NCBI RefSeq assembly: GCF_008932245.1
Contig: NZ_CP034909.1
Coordinates: forward strand, 620,001-684,000
DNA from: Sinorhizobium alkalisoli
GTDB taxonomy: Bacteria > Pseudomonadota > Alphaproteobacteria > Rhizobiales > Rhizobiaceae
DNA length: 64,000 nt
Reading direction: 5' to 3'
The translations under genes were made by a program, and so were the position numbers. Shown here in pieces: positions 1 to 7,804 of the stretch (position 1 is its first letter; each line of letters starts with the position of its first letter). The notes below the pieces were generated by a model. The model had not been told where the DNA came from. It searched no databases and worked only from the letters and a program-made list of their open reading frames with translations.

Positions 1-621
1 GCCCAGTCCGATTTCCGTCGCCTGCTCGGCTTTCTTGTCATCGCGGGAATCGGTTCGATCCTCGCCGGCATTGCCGTCGGCGGCCCGGGCGGCATCGGCG
101 GCGCCATATTCTACGCCCTGCATTCGATGCTCGTCATGACCGCGCTTTATTTCGCATCCGGCATCGCCATGCGTCTCGGTGCGAGTGCTTCGATCGTCAC
201 GCTCGCCGGTCTTTATCGCCGTCATGTCGGGTTTGCCGCACTCAGCCTGATGCTGTGCTTCGCCGTCTCCGGGCTGCCGCCCTTTTCCGGCTTCTGGCCA
301 AAGGTCATGCTGGTGAAGGCGGCGCTCGATATCGGCGCCTGGTGGCTCGCCGCGGTCCTGCTGCTTGCCGGCTTCCTCACCACAATCGCCACCGGTCGTC
401 TTTTCCTGCTGGCCTATTGGCGCGACGGAGCGGCAGCGGTCGGCGAGACGGCGCCGCTGCCCGCATCGACGCTGGGACCGCTTGCCGCCCTCACCCTGCT
501 GACTTTGGTACTCGGCCTTTATCCTGAGCCACTGCTTGCGACGATCCAGGAGGCGGCGGCGGGGCTTGCCGATCCGTCCGCCTACGGAGAATCGGTCTTT
601 CCGGAAGGGTGGCCGCAATGA
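1..621 (+). CDS. mrpD: Mrp/Pha-type cation/proton antiporter subunit D (3' part)
   Basis: The 5' end lies before the window; the frame is open from base 1. The visible 206 residues are almost entirely hydrophobic helices of the Proton_antipo_M (NuoN/MrpD) type, including the stretch SGLPPFSGFWPK typical of proton-translocating antiporter subunits, then a short hydrophilic tail. MrpD is one of the large inner-membrane subunits that move protons in multi-subunit Na+ or K+/H+ antiporters, called Pha in Sinorhizobium. Its stop overlaps the start of the next subunit in an ATGA arrangement, which shows it is part of the D-E-F-G operon. A NuoN subunit is excluded by the downstream E, F and G genes. 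Confidence 0.9.
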   Translation, partial: AQSDFRRLLGFLVIAGIGSILAGIAVGGPGGIGGAIFYALHSMLVMTALYFASGIAMRLGASASIVTLAGLYRRHVGFAALSLMLCFAVSGLPPFSGFWPKVMLVKAALDIGAWWLAAVLLLAGFLTTIATGRLFLLAYWRDGAAAVGETAPLPASTLGPLAALTLLTLVLGLYPEPLLATIQEAAAGLADPSAYGESVFPEGWPQ

Positions 622-1094
622 AGTTCCTGGCGACCAACCTGATCCTGACTGTCATCTGGGGCGCCATCAGCGCCAGTTTCACGCCGGCCAACCTCCTGCT
701 CGGCTTTGCTGTGGGGGCACTGTCGCTCTGGCTGATCCGCCGTGAACTGCAGCCCGTCACCTATCCGATCAGACCCTTGCGGCTGGCGCTTCTGCTTGCC
801 CTGTTCTTCAAGGAACTTGCCGTCTCCGCGACCAAGGTCGCAATCCTTGTGACCCGCAAGAAAATGGCGCTCAAGCCCGGGATCTTCGCCTATCCGCTCA
901 CCGTGAGGAGCGATTTCGAGATTTCCCTGCTTGCCAATCTCATCACCCTTACGCCCGGCACGTTGTCCGTGGATGTCTCCGAGGACCGCAAGACGCTTTA
1001 TGTCCATGCATTGGATTGCGCCGATCCGGGCGCATTGCGACTGGATATTTCGCGCGGCTTCGAACGGCGCATTCGGGAGGCTTTCGAACGATGA
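618..1094 (+). CDS. mrpE: Mrp/Pha-type antiporter subunit E
   Basis: This encodes 158 residues. The start chosen is the ATG overlapping the stop of subunit D (ATGA); an alternative start nine bases upstream would add three residues. Two N-terminal hydrophobic segments (about residues 5-50) and one around 60-85 are followed by a soluble domain with [18 protein letters not shown], the signature of the MrpE/PhaE family (PF01899). MrpE is a small inner-membrane subunit needed for assembly of the multi-subunit Na+ or K+/H+ antiporter. It sits in order between D and F and its stop again overlaps the next start. Confidence 0.93.
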   Translation: MKFLATNLILTVIWGAISASFTPANLLLGFAVGALSLWLIRRELQPVTYPIRPLRLALLLALFFKELAVSATKVAILVTRKKMALKPGIFAYPLTVRSDFEISLLANLITLTPGTLSVDVSEDRKTLYVHALDCADPGALRLDISRGFERRIREAFER

Positions 1095-1477
1095 TCTCCG
1101 ATTGGATCCTGAATGCGGCCACCAGCCTTTCCCTGGCGGTCTTGTCTGCTGCCCTGCTCGTGACGCTCGTGCGCATCGTCCGCGGACCGACCTTGCCGGA
1201 CCGGGTGCTTGGTCTCGACATGCTGGTGGCGATTGCCATCGGCTTCATCGCGGTGATCGCCGTCAAGACCGGCTTCAGCCTCTATATCGATATCGCGATC
1301 GCCCTCGGACTTGTCGGCTTTCTCGCCACCATCGCACTGGCGCGCTTCATCCTGACGCGCGGACTGGCGCCGGAGCGCGAAGCCAGGATGCCGACGGCGT
1401 CAGCTGGCGCCAAGCCCGCTCCGAAACCGATAAAGACAGGACGGCCGAACCGCCGCAAACGCAAAGGAGGACGCTGA
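1091..1477 (+). CDS. mrpF: Mrp/Pha-type antiporter subunit F
   Basis: This encodes 128 residues, starting MISDWILN at an ATG overlapping the E stop. Three hydrophobic helices contain [20 protein letters not shown], the conserved MrpF (PF04066) segment with its RGP and D-R-V-L residues. The roughly 35-residue C-terminal tail is unusually basic and proline-rich (ending NRRKRKGGR), longer than typical MrpF and probably cytoplasmic. It is a small integral subunit of the cation/proton antiporter. The end of the gene supplies the AAAGGAGG Shine-Dalgarno site for the following gene. Confidence 0.93.
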   Translation: MISDWILNAATSLSLAVLSAALLVTLVRIVRGPTLPDRVLGLDMLVAIAIGFIAVIAVKTGFSLYIDIAIALGLVGFLATIALARFILTRGLAPEREARMPTASAGAKPAPKPIKTGRPNRRKRKGGR

Positions 1478-1836
1478 TGGGCGGACAGATCAACGCCATC
1501 GTTACGCTGCTCGTCGCTCTCATCATGGTCGTGGGCGCCGGGTTTTCGCTGCTGGCCGCCGCCGGCATAGTCCGGTTTCCCGATCTGTATACCCGCATGC
1601 ATTCGGCGTCGAAGGCGGGCACCGTGGGTTCCGGCCTGCTGCTTTTCGCCGCCGGGCTGCATTCGCTCGATCCCGCGATCTTCGCGCGTGCGCTTGCAGC
1701 CTTTGTTTTCTTCGTGCTGACGGCGCCGATCTCGGCGCATCTACTGGCCAAGGCCGCGCATCAGGCAGGTTACAGGATGTCGAGACTATCGGTGATAGAT
1801 CAGCTGCCGCAAAAGGAAGAGGCGCGCGGCCTTTGA
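1477..1836 (+). CDS. mrpG: Mrp/Pha-type antiporter subunit G
   Basis: This encodes 119 residues with three hydrophobic segments and the MrpG/PhaG (PF03334) hallmark [20 protein letters not shown]. It starts one base inside the F stop codon and is preceded by a strong AAAGGAGG site at about 1464, so it is translated as the last gene of the D-E-F-G set. The antiporter exports Na+ or K+ against protons and supports pH and salt homeostasis; which of the two Pha systems known in S. meliloti this one corresponds to cannot be decided from the 3' half of the operon. Confidence 0.93.
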   Translation: MGGQINAIVTLLVALIMVVGAGFSLLAAAGIVRFPDLYTRMHSASKAGTVGSGLLLFAAGLHSLDPAIFARALAAFVFFVLTAPISAHLLAKAAHQAGYRMSRLSVIDQLPQKEEARGL

Positions 1837-1956
1837 GCGGCGCCGTTTCTGTCCCTTTATTTCCGGCAATTTCGGGCGTGACGGCCAAATTAGTGGCCTT
1901 GAATAGATTTGCTGGCGGTAGATGAAAATTATGTTTTGACATTTCCTAGATCAGTG

Positions 1957-2178
1957 TTAATCCACTATATGAAAAGTGTCGTCGCTGATAAATACTTTGA
2001 ACTGAAATTCCAGCTTGGGTTGTGATTCTTCCTTGTTGCTTTGAGGCGTAGGCCAGCTCGGCGCCTTGGTGACGTTTCCAATCGCGACCGGAGCCTTGAT
2101 GTTGCGGCGGAGCCGGCTTCCCCTGCAATGACCGTCCAGTTTCAAATGGCAAGTGAGTTCGGCGGCATTTTCTAACAT
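1957..2178 (-). CDS. Small hypothetical protein, divergent from mucR
   Basis: A 73-residue ORF begins at an ATG preceded by a perfect AGGAGG Shine-Dalgarno site four bases upstream. That is the best reason to treat it as real: the SD lies in the short space shared with mucR, which is transcribed the other way. The product is hydrophilic and basic in its first half (MLENAAELTCHLKLDG at the start), with no signal peptide, membrane segment or motif I recognise. A palindrome at 2186-2204 overlaps its ribosome binding site. Codon use is less GC3-biased than its neighbours, so it could be a recently evolved or rapidly changing gene, or a chance ORF. Confidence 0.5.
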   Translation of the reverse strand: MLENAAELTCHLKLDGHCRGSRLRRNIKAPVAIGNVTKAPSWPTPQSNKEESQPKLEFQFKVFISDDTFHIVD

Positions 2179-2185
2179 GTTTCCT

Positions 2186-2204
2186 CCTGAAACGTCGTTT
2201 CAGG
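2186..2204. promoter_or_regulatory. 19-bp palindrome in the mucR upstream region
   Basis: The sequence CCTGAAACG-T-CGTTTCAGG is a perfect inverted repeat with 9-bp arms about one central base. It lies 31 bases before the mucR start and overlaps the Shine-Dalgarno site of the divergent small ORF. A protein operator or a short translation-masking hairpin are both possible; MucR itself usually binds AT-rich DNA, so a different regulator is more likely. Confidence 0.5.
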
Positions 2205-2235
2205 ATATGTTGCTGAGTTCCGATAGGAGAAGAAG

Positions 2236-2667
2236 ATGACAGAAACCACGCTCGGTACGAGCAACGAACTTTTGGTAGAGCTGACGGCGGAAATTGTAGC
2301 GGCCTATGTCAGCAACCACGTAGTTCCGGTTGCCGAGCTTCCGACGCTGATCGCCGACGTTCATTCAGCGCTCAACAACACAACCGCTCCGGCGCCGGTG
2401 GTTGCTCCCGTTGAGAAGCCGAAGCCGGCGGTATCGGTCCGCAAGTCGGTGCAGGACGATCAGATCACCTGCCTCGAATGCGGCGGCACCTTCAAGTCGC
2501 TGAAGCGCCACCTGATGACCCACCACAATCTGTCGCCGGAAGAATATCGCGAGAAATGGGACCTGCCCGCCGACTACCCGATGGTCGCTCCCGCCTACGC
2601 GGAAGCCCGTTCGCGTCTGGCCAAGGAGATGGGCCTCGGCCAGCGTCGAAAGCGTCGCGGCAAGTAA
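2236..2667 (+). CDS. mucR: MucR/Ros family zinc-finger transcriptional regulator
   Basis: This encodes 143 residues, starting MTETTLGTS after GGAGAAGA. The N-terminal half (about 1-50) is the oligomerisation region; residues 77-97 hold the prokaryotic C2H2 zinc finger [19 protein letters not shown], followed by the conserved [28 protein letters not shown] segment and a basic tail ending RRKRRGK. MucR is a global regulator in Rhizobiales: in S. meliloti it represses or activates exopolysaccharide (EPS I/II), motility and Nod factor genes and autorepresses. The long AT-richer leader (1837-2235) fits such autoregulation. It is monocistronic, with a terminator at 2727-2752. Family assignment is certain, and orthology to mucR is likely from full-length similarity as remembered. 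Confidence 0.95.
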   Translation: MTETTLGTSNELLVELTAEIVAAYVSNHVVPVAELPTLIADVHSALNNTTAPAPVVAPVEKPKPAVSVRKSVQDDQITCLECGGTFKSLKRHLMTHHNLSPEEYREKWDLPADYPMVAPAYAEARSRLAKEMGLGQRRKRRGK

Positions 2668-2726
2668 GAGCTCTATCAAATCGGCGCCGATTGCTGCGGC
2701 CGGTGAAGCTTATATTGCGAGTTCAG

Positions 2727-2752
2727 GCCGGGCTGCTTCAGTCCGGCTTTTT
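2727..2752 (+). terminator. Rho-independent terminator of mucR
   Basis: A GCCGG/CCGGC stem with an 11-base loop is followed directly by five T residues. It lies 60 bases after the mucR stop codon. Confidence 0.7.
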
Positions 2753-2760
2753 GCTTTAGT

Positions 2761-2853
2761 CTACAGCGCCGAGCGTCCTATCGGACGCGCAAAGGTCGCT
2801 GTAGTACTTTGAATTGCTGCATGTCCTTGAATCGAGGTCAATTTACATGCAGT
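2761..2853. repeat. Sinorhizobium-type palindromic intergenic mosaic repeat
   Basis: The segment starts CTACAGCGCCGAGCGTCC, with an internal hairpin (GCGTCC...GGACGC) and a partner half (GGTCGCTGTAG), then continues with CTGCATGT at 2818 mirrored by ACATGCAG ending at 2853. The same modules recur at 15641, 48988, 53554 and 55290. This matches the short mosaic repeats (RIME/Sm-type) scattered between Sinorhizobium genes. It lies between the convergent mucR and sufE genes. Confidence 0.65.
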
Positions 2854-2910
2854 AGGAGCGGCGCGTGTCGTATCAGACGCGGGATGGTGGCTGGCGCAGG
2901 TGCAACGGCA

Positions 2911-3333
2911 TCACGCAGGCAGGCGCGTCTCGGCCTCACTCTTGATCCGCCGTACCATGGAGCGCAAACCATTGGCGCGCTGGGCCGACAGATGTTCGAT
3001 GAGACCGATCTTACCGAAGATCTCGAGAGCATCGATGCTGGCGATTTCGGAGGCGCGCTTGCCGGAAAAGATGGCGAGCGCGATCGCCACGAGGCCGCGG
3101 ACGATGTGGGCGTCCGATTCGCCGTGAAAAGTGAGCACCGGGTCTTCGGGATCACCCGCCGCTTCGGTCACCAGCCAAACCTGGCTCGCGCAGCCCTGAA
3201 CCTTGTTCTCGCTCGTTCTCAAGGCCTCCGGCATATCGGGCAGACCCTTGCCCAGCTCGATCACATAGCGGTAGCGGTCCTCCCACTCGTCCAGGAAGGC
3301 GAAATCATCGATGATCTGGTCAAGGGAAGTCAT
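2911..3333 (-). CDS. sufE: SufE-type cysteine desulfuration protein
   Basis: This encodes 140 residues. I chose the start MTSLDQIIDDFAFLDEWEDRYRY because SufE proteins begin just before the conserved D-x-W-E-x-R-Y segment; an upstream start would add 40 unrelated residues. The conserved VQGCASQVWLV contains the active-site cysteine (C58) that accepts persulfide from the cysteine desulfurase SufS. SufE raises SufS activity during Fe-S cluster assembly by the SUF system in the cytoplasm. No other suf genes are adjacent, which is usual for the stand-alone rhizobial sufE. Confidence 0.92.
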   Translation of the reverse strand: MTSLDQIIDDFAFLDEWEDRYRYVIELGKGLPDMPEALRTSENKVQGCASQVWLVTEAAGDPEDPVLTFHGESDAHIVRGLVAIALAIFSGKRASEIASIDALEIFGKIGLIEHLSAQRANGLRSMVRRIKSEAETRLPA

Positions 3334-3533
3334 GGCCCGTCCGATATTGGCGTTCTGCGCGCGCCGAAGGATGCGATTCCTCTCGATCCTTCGGCCGCTC
3401 GCCGGGGATCCATCCCTCATATAGGGGATGCCGGCCGCAAAGAGAACAGTCAAGGCCCATTCAGTTCTCCACGCCTGACTGCGGCGCGGTCCATCGCGCC
3501 AGCCGGCACGACATTGCCTTGCGAATGCGGCTG

Positions 3534-3968
3534 TTACCTGGTGCCCGCCGCCCTCGGATGGAGACGCGGTTCCGGGACCGGCATCCGCTTGAAGCCCGGC
3601 ATGGCTTCATGCGCTGTCTTTGCGGTTGCGTCATCTTCGACCGGGCCAACGGTGCCGGTCATGACCATGGCATCGGGTGCCGCATCCGTCCCGGCAAACT
3701 GGGTGTCCAGGAATTCATAGGCGATCCGCGCCCCCGTACGGGCGCGATGACCGAGCGCGACGAAGGTTTCCGTACCCTTTGCGCAGACATCGGGTTTCTC
3801 CGCGCAGATCGCGCTCACATAGCGGATCGCTTCGTTGGCTGCGGAGAAGGTGTCTCCGATCTCGATCGTCGGCCCCTTGTCGAGCTTTGCCCTGCTCGAG
3901 GGATCGAGGAACGGAAGAAGAACCAGCACCAGCGAAAACCAGAATGTCGCCTTTACGAGAAACCACAT
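3534..3968 (-). CDS. DUF5330 domain protein, small membrane-anchored
   Basis: This encodes 144 residues; the start MWFLVKATFWFSLVLVLLPF is preferred over an upstream codon because the protein then begins with a single hydrophobic helix (residues 2-18). The remaining region carries two cysteines spaced as ICAEKPDVCAKG, then a proline-rich C-terminus. This pattern matches the DUF5330 family of Rhizobiales; its function is unknown. It is probably anchored in the inner membrane with the rest in the periplasm, where the CX6C pair could form a disulfide. It shares direction with sufE but is separated by 200 bases. Confidence 0.75.
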   Translation of the reverse strand: MWFLVKATFWFSLVLVLLPFLDPSSRAKLDKGPTIEIGDTFSAANEAIRYVSAICAEKPDVCAKGTETFVALGHRARTGARIAYEFLDTQFAGTDAAPDAMVMTGTVGPVEDDATAKTAHEAMPGFKRMPVPEPRLHPRAAGTR

Positions 3969-4516
3969 GGTCCGACTATCCTCTGTTCGCTTGTCGGAAT
4001 TTGCCGCTTTCGGCATCATCGATCAAGCCATCCTTGCGTCATGTTCGGGGCCATCTGCATTCCGCTCATGTCACGGGATCGACCGTAGAACGGGAATCAC
4101 AAGGCTGGTTTTCAAAAACCGGTTGGATTTGTCTCGAATTTTAAGAAAGTGCACAATTTTGACGTGCGATGCAACCGGATGTCTCGCATTTTAACGATCG
4201 CCGTTAAGCTTCGTGGCGAACCGCACGAGGCAATTGTCGGCTCTGCGGGCCTCAGCACCGTCACGCCTTGCCCAATTGGTTAACAAGAACCGGAAAATCC
4301 ACCAAAATCCGCTGCTTACGCCCCGTTAACCACAACAGATAAAGCTCGGTGGAATTGCTTCAAATCGAGAAATTTCCGCCGTTTCCGCGGGCCTTTCGGG
4401 ATACGCGCTTATTCTTTCATTAAGTCGGGAATGCGAGATTCGAAGCATAAAGAGGTGCGCCGGACACCGGCCCGGCAAAACGCGGCAGGGCCCCGGAAGC
4501 GCCTCGCAAAACAACA
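3969..4516. other. 548-bp intergenic region between divergent genes
   Basis: There is no credible ORF. The middle (about 4110-4420) is clearly more AT-rich than the flanks and holds three TTAAC boxes at 4191, 4280 and 4326; a TTAA pair at 4191 and 4204 is separated by 9 bases, not the 7 of the CtrA consensus. It should contain the promoters of the DUF5330 gene and the kinase at 4517. Confidence 0.5.
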
Positions 4517-6133
4517 ATGACGGCAGGGTATGGCGTGAGCGTATTGCGTGACATGGCTGGCAGGTGGGCATCCCGCTTGGATAAGGCGGCCGCACCTCGA
4601 ATGCTGCGCCGTTCGAACGGATCCGCCGTCGCTGATCGTGACCTCCGGCGTCTGCGCGCCGTCGCCGCGGTTTCCTTGACCGCTCTGCCGATCGTGCCAC
4701 TCGCCCTGATGGCAGTCTTGCCGGTTTCCGCGGCGTTGCCTGCGGGAACGGCGCTCTGGGCGTCAGCATCGCTTCTGGCGGCAGCCGCGGCCCTGGTCGG
4801 TGGACGCAACGCATATGTGTCCGTCGGGGCCGAGGCGTCCCTCGCCGGCGCCACGCCTGATCTGTCGGGCGCATACGATCTTTTCGCCGGTCTCGTCACT
4901 GTGCACGATCCGCGCGGCAATGTCCTGTCGGTTCACGGTCGCGACGCGGCCGAACACCTGAACTTGCTGCGAGATCCTCGCGGCCGCGGGTTCCTCGAGC
5001 AGATCCACGTGTCCGATCGCCTCACCTTCCTCAGGGCAATCGATGCACTGCGCCAGGACGGGGGGCGTTCCGCGGTTGATATCCGGCTGGAACGGCCCTC
5101 GGTGAGGGCCGAAGGCGCGCAGTTCGTGCATATGCACTGCGAGATGGCGCCCCTGCGCGATGCCGAGGGGCGTCTGGTGGCGATCGTCGCCCAGTCACGC
5201 GACGTCTCCGACGAGGCCCGCTTGCGGGAGGAGGCCACCGAGAAGGCGGCGCATGCGGAATCGGCGAACGATGCGAAGACGCGCTTCCTGGCGGCAGTGA
5301 GTCACGAATTGCGCACGCCGCTGAACGCTATACTCGGCTTCTCGGATGTCCTTGCCGGAGAGTATTTCGGCAAGCTGGAGAATGACCGGCAGCGTGAATA
5401 TGTGTCGCTGATTCATCGTTCCGGGACGCATCTTCTATCTGTCGTCAATACGATGCTTGACGTGAGCAAGATCGAGGCCGGCCGTTACGAGCTGTTGCCG
5501 GAGCCCTTCCCGGTCGCAGATGCGATCGCCGCATGCGAAGCGATGCTCTCGCACCAGGCGCAGGAAAAGGGCGTGAGGCTGACGAGCCGCGTGACGCGCG
5601 CAGTGGGTGAGATCAATGCCGATCAGCGCGCCTTTCAGCAGATCCTGATCAATCTTATCGGCAACGCGATCAAGTTCACCGACTGCGGCGGGCTGGTGAC
5701 GATCGACGCGGAAAGAGACGGCGCAGCGCTGAAGCTGACCGTCAGCGACACCGGCATCGGCATAGCCGAAGACAAGCTCCAACTTCTGGGCCAGCCTTTC
5801 GTCCAGATTCAGAATGATTATACGCGCCGCTATGAAGGGACTGGCCTCGGGCTTTCCCTGGTGAAGGGGCTGGTCGAGTTGCATGGCGGCAGTTTCTCCA
5901 TCCGCAGCGCCGAGGGCAGGGGAACGGTCGTCATTACCTCCATTCCCTGCGATGGTTCAGGAATTGCGGAGCGCGAGCAGGCGGGCTCTCCCGTTACGGT
6001 GGAGTTCCCGCCGAAACTCAGGGTGCGTGGCGAAGACAGGAGCGCTCCGGGACAGGCACTCGCCGCTGCGTCCAGGAGCGAGAGAACGAGCAAGGAAGGG
6101 GGACATGGCTCCGCGCAAGCGAAAACAGCCTGA
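4517..6133 (+). CDS. divJ: PAS-domain sensor histidine kinase, DivJ candidate
   Basis: This encodes 538 residues. Two hydrophobic segments (about 52-95) anchor it in the membrane; a PAS-like domain follows (about 118-235), then HisKA with SHELRTPLNAILGFSDVL (phospho-acceptor H263) and HATPase_c with NLIGNAIKFTD (N box), DTGIGI (G1) and GTGLGL (G2). The NAILGFSDVL / LINLIGNAIKF style is that of the PleC/DivJ/PdhS kinases that act on DivK in alphaproteobacterial cell-cycle control. From memory, S. meliloti divJ lies close to mucR, as this gene does, so DivJ is my best assignment; another PleC/PdhS paralogue remains possible. It overlaps the next gene by 29 bases, suggesting coupled translation. 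Confidence 0.72.
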   Translation: MTAGYGVSVLRDMAGRWASRLDKAAAPRMLRRSNGSAVADRDLRRLRAVAAVSLTALPIVPLALMAVLPVSAALPAGTALWASASLLAAAAALVGGRNAYVSVGAEASLAGATPDLSGAYDLFAGLVTVHDPRGNVLSVHGRDAAEHLNLLRDPRGRGFLEQIHVSDRLTFLRAIDALRQDGGRSAVDIRLERPSVRAEGAQFVHMHCEMAPLRDAEGRLVAIVAQSRDVSDEARLREEATEKAAHAESANDAKTRFLAAVSHELRTPLNAILGFSDVLAGEYFGKLENDRQREYVSLIHRSGTHLLSVVNTMLDVSKIEAGRYELLPEPFPVADAIAACEAMLSHQAQEKGVRLTSRVTRAVGEINADQRAFQQILINLIGNAIKFTDCGGLVTIDAERDGAALKLTVSDTGIGIAEDKLQLLGQPFVQIQNDYTRRYEGTGLGLSLVKGLVELHGGSFSIRSAEGRGTVVITSIPCDGSGIAEREQAGSPVTVEFPPKLRVRGEDRSAPGQALAAASRSERTSKEGGHGSAQAKTA

Positions 6134-7091
6134 GCGGAAGAGGGCGGCACGGTCGCAGCAGGGTTTCGCGCTCACGGGGCTGGCACTCGCCGGCCGCGGC
6201 CTGGGTCGCGTCATCGTGTTTGCCGGGCGGGCGGTCGCGCGCCATCCCGTCGGCGCCGGAGGCTCGGCGGCTTTCATGGTGGCCTTCAGCTTCGTGGCAG
6301 CAAATGCCATATGGTACCAGCAGGGCACGCATCCCTCGCCGCTGTTGCACACGCGTGTCCCGCTGGTCAGTGCGGAGGTCGCGGAACGTCTTGCTGCTGC
6401 CAACGGCGTGGCTGTCGAGCCGCGCCGCGTAACGACTTTCGTTATTGAGCGCGAAGGCGAGGCAAAGCCGGAGAAGGTCGAGGATGCGATCGCTGCTGAC
6501 GGAACGTCGTCGGCGAAGCGATCCGTGCGCCCTGAAGCCGAGGCTGCCGGCGATACGGGCGGCGTCGTCGATTCGGCGCTCGTCGCCGAAGTCCAGAAGG
6601 AATTGGTGCGGCTAGGGTTCTATGACGATGCGCCGGATGGCCGCAGCGGTCCGAAAACCGCGGCGGCGATCGTGCGATTTGAGAAACAGGCCGGCCGAAC
6701 GGAGACCGGCGCGGTGAGCCCCGAACTTCTCGCGGACCTCCTTGTGTTCGGCAAAGCCGGAGCCGCGGCCGTTACAGTTCCGGATAATCGCCCCTATGCC
6801 GATCCGAAGACGGCGCCGGCGGACACCGATCCCGTCGCGGCGGCGATCCGCAAAGCGGAGGAGGAGCAGACGCTCGTGACGCGTGCCGGGGTTCCCGCAT
6901 CGAGCGAACTGGTCATGAACATCCAGAGGGGCTTGAGCAATCTCGCCTACGCCGACGTCGTCGTCGATGGCGTCGCCGGCGACCAGACGCGGGCGGCGAT
7001 CCGCCACTTCGAGAAGCACTACCGTTTGCCGCAGACGGGTGAGCCAAGCGCCAAGGTCCTCAAGAAGCTGAAGGAAATCGGCGCGCTTTGA
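6105..7091 (+). CDS. Membrane-anchored peptidoglycan-binding protein
   Basis: This encodes 328 residues, starting MAPRKRKQPERKRA inside the 3' end of the kinase gene after AAGGAAGGGGG. A highly basic cytoplasmic N-terminus (1-20) is followed by a transmembrane segment (about 48-68) and a periplasmic part with two PG_binding_1 modules: EVQKELVRLGFYDDAPDGRSGPKT and NIQRGLSNLAYADVVVDGVAGDQT, each with the conserved D-G-x-x-G-x-x-T turn. It probably tethers the inner membrane to peptidoglycan. The 29-base overlap with the kinase gene implies co-expression, so a role in cell-cycle or envelope signalling is a reasonable inference but not shown. Confidence 0.8.
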   Translation: MAPRKRKQPERKRAARSQQGFALTGLALAGRGLGRVIVFAGRAVARHPVGAGGSAAFMVAFSFVAANAIWYQQGTHPSPLLHTRVPLVSAEVAERLAAANGVAVEPRRVTTFVIEREGEAKPEKVEDAIAADGTSSAKRSVRPEAEAAGDTGGVVDSALVAEVQKELVRLGFYDDAPDGRSGPKTAAAIVRFEKQAGRTETGAVSPELLADLLVFGKAGAAAVTVPDNRPYADPKTAPADTDPVAAAIRKAEEEQTLVTRAGVPASSELVMNIQRGLSNLAYADVVVDGVAGDQTRAAIRHFEKHYRLPQTGEPSAKVLKKLKEIGAL

Positions 7092-7248
7092 TGCATGCAG
7101 CCACTCTGACTTCCAGCATGAATTGTGGTCTGATTGGACGCGGGGCGCTGTAGAGCCGTATGGCGGCTTTGGAAGAGCGTGCATAAGGAGCCGATAGGCT
7201 CCAACTCCCTCGTTTGCATCTTACTGTTGCCGCGTGTATCAGCCTCGC

Positions 7249-7599
7249 ATGCGCCTGAAGTCCCACATCTTCGTCTCTTCGCTCATGCGCCGCGTGTTTG
7301 CGCTCGGCGGCTACGCCGCGGTCTTGCGCAAGGGGGCGGAAGAGGCGGGTGCGATTTTCGTCCGGCAGCGCACCCGTCTGGGTGGGGAGACGCTCTACGC
7401 GCCGGCCCCGCAAAATTTCTTCGAAGACGAAGGCGATACGGCGCGCCGGTTCGAGATTCGGCTGCGGGACGTCGAGGCAGAGACGATCGACAGCACTTTA
7501 TCGTCGGAGATCCGCTTCGATCCGGATTGCTGGGTCGTCGAGATCGAGATCGAGGATTGCAGTGACCTGCTCGAAACTGTCAGCGATGCTGATCGCTGA
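7249..7599 (+). CDS. DUF1491 family protein
   Basis: This encodes 116 residues. The ATG giving MRLKSHIFVSSLMRRVF was chosen because DUF1491 proteins begin with this M-R-L-x-S-x-x-F-V-S-x-L-x-R-R motif; a GTG 15 bases upstream is the alternative. The short soluble protein continues with GGYAAVLRKGAEEAGAIFV and a later D-P-D-C-W-V-V-E-I-E-I segment, all family hallmarks. The function is unknown. It stands alone between the PG-binding gene and a convergent DUF2336 gene. Confidence 0.85.
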   Translation: MRLKSHIFVSSLMRRVFALGGYAAVLRKGAEEAGAIFVRQRTRLGGETLYAPAPQNFFEDEGDTARRFEIRLRDVEAETIDSTLSSEIRFDPDCWVVEIEIEDCSDLLETVSDADR

Positions 7600-7676
7600 C
7601 GGGCGTAGATTTCGCTTAGCGCATAGGCTTGAATGACAGACCTTCGGAAAACAACGATGCGTGGCTTCAAAAACCT

Positions 7677-7745
7677 ATAGCGTCCGTCGTCCGAAAGGAC
7701 GTGCGAAGCTGACACAGCGATCTGCAATGCTGCACGTTTATCTCA
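7677..7745. repeat. Degenerate copy of the palindromic intergenic repeat
   Basis: TATAGCGTCCGTCGTCCGAAAGGACG and the following GCTGCACGTTTATCTC resemble the module order at 2761-2853 with many substitutions. It lies between convergent genes, the usual place for such elements. Assignment is by eye only. Confidence 0.35.
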
Positions 7746-7804
7746 ACCGAGGACCATCCAAGGAGACATGCGCCAAACCGAGATGCGGCAGTGTCCCGGC
7801 CCCC

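Noticed and set aside
4191..4207. CtrA full site
   Set aside because: TTAA boxes are 9 bases apart, whereas the consensus has 7.
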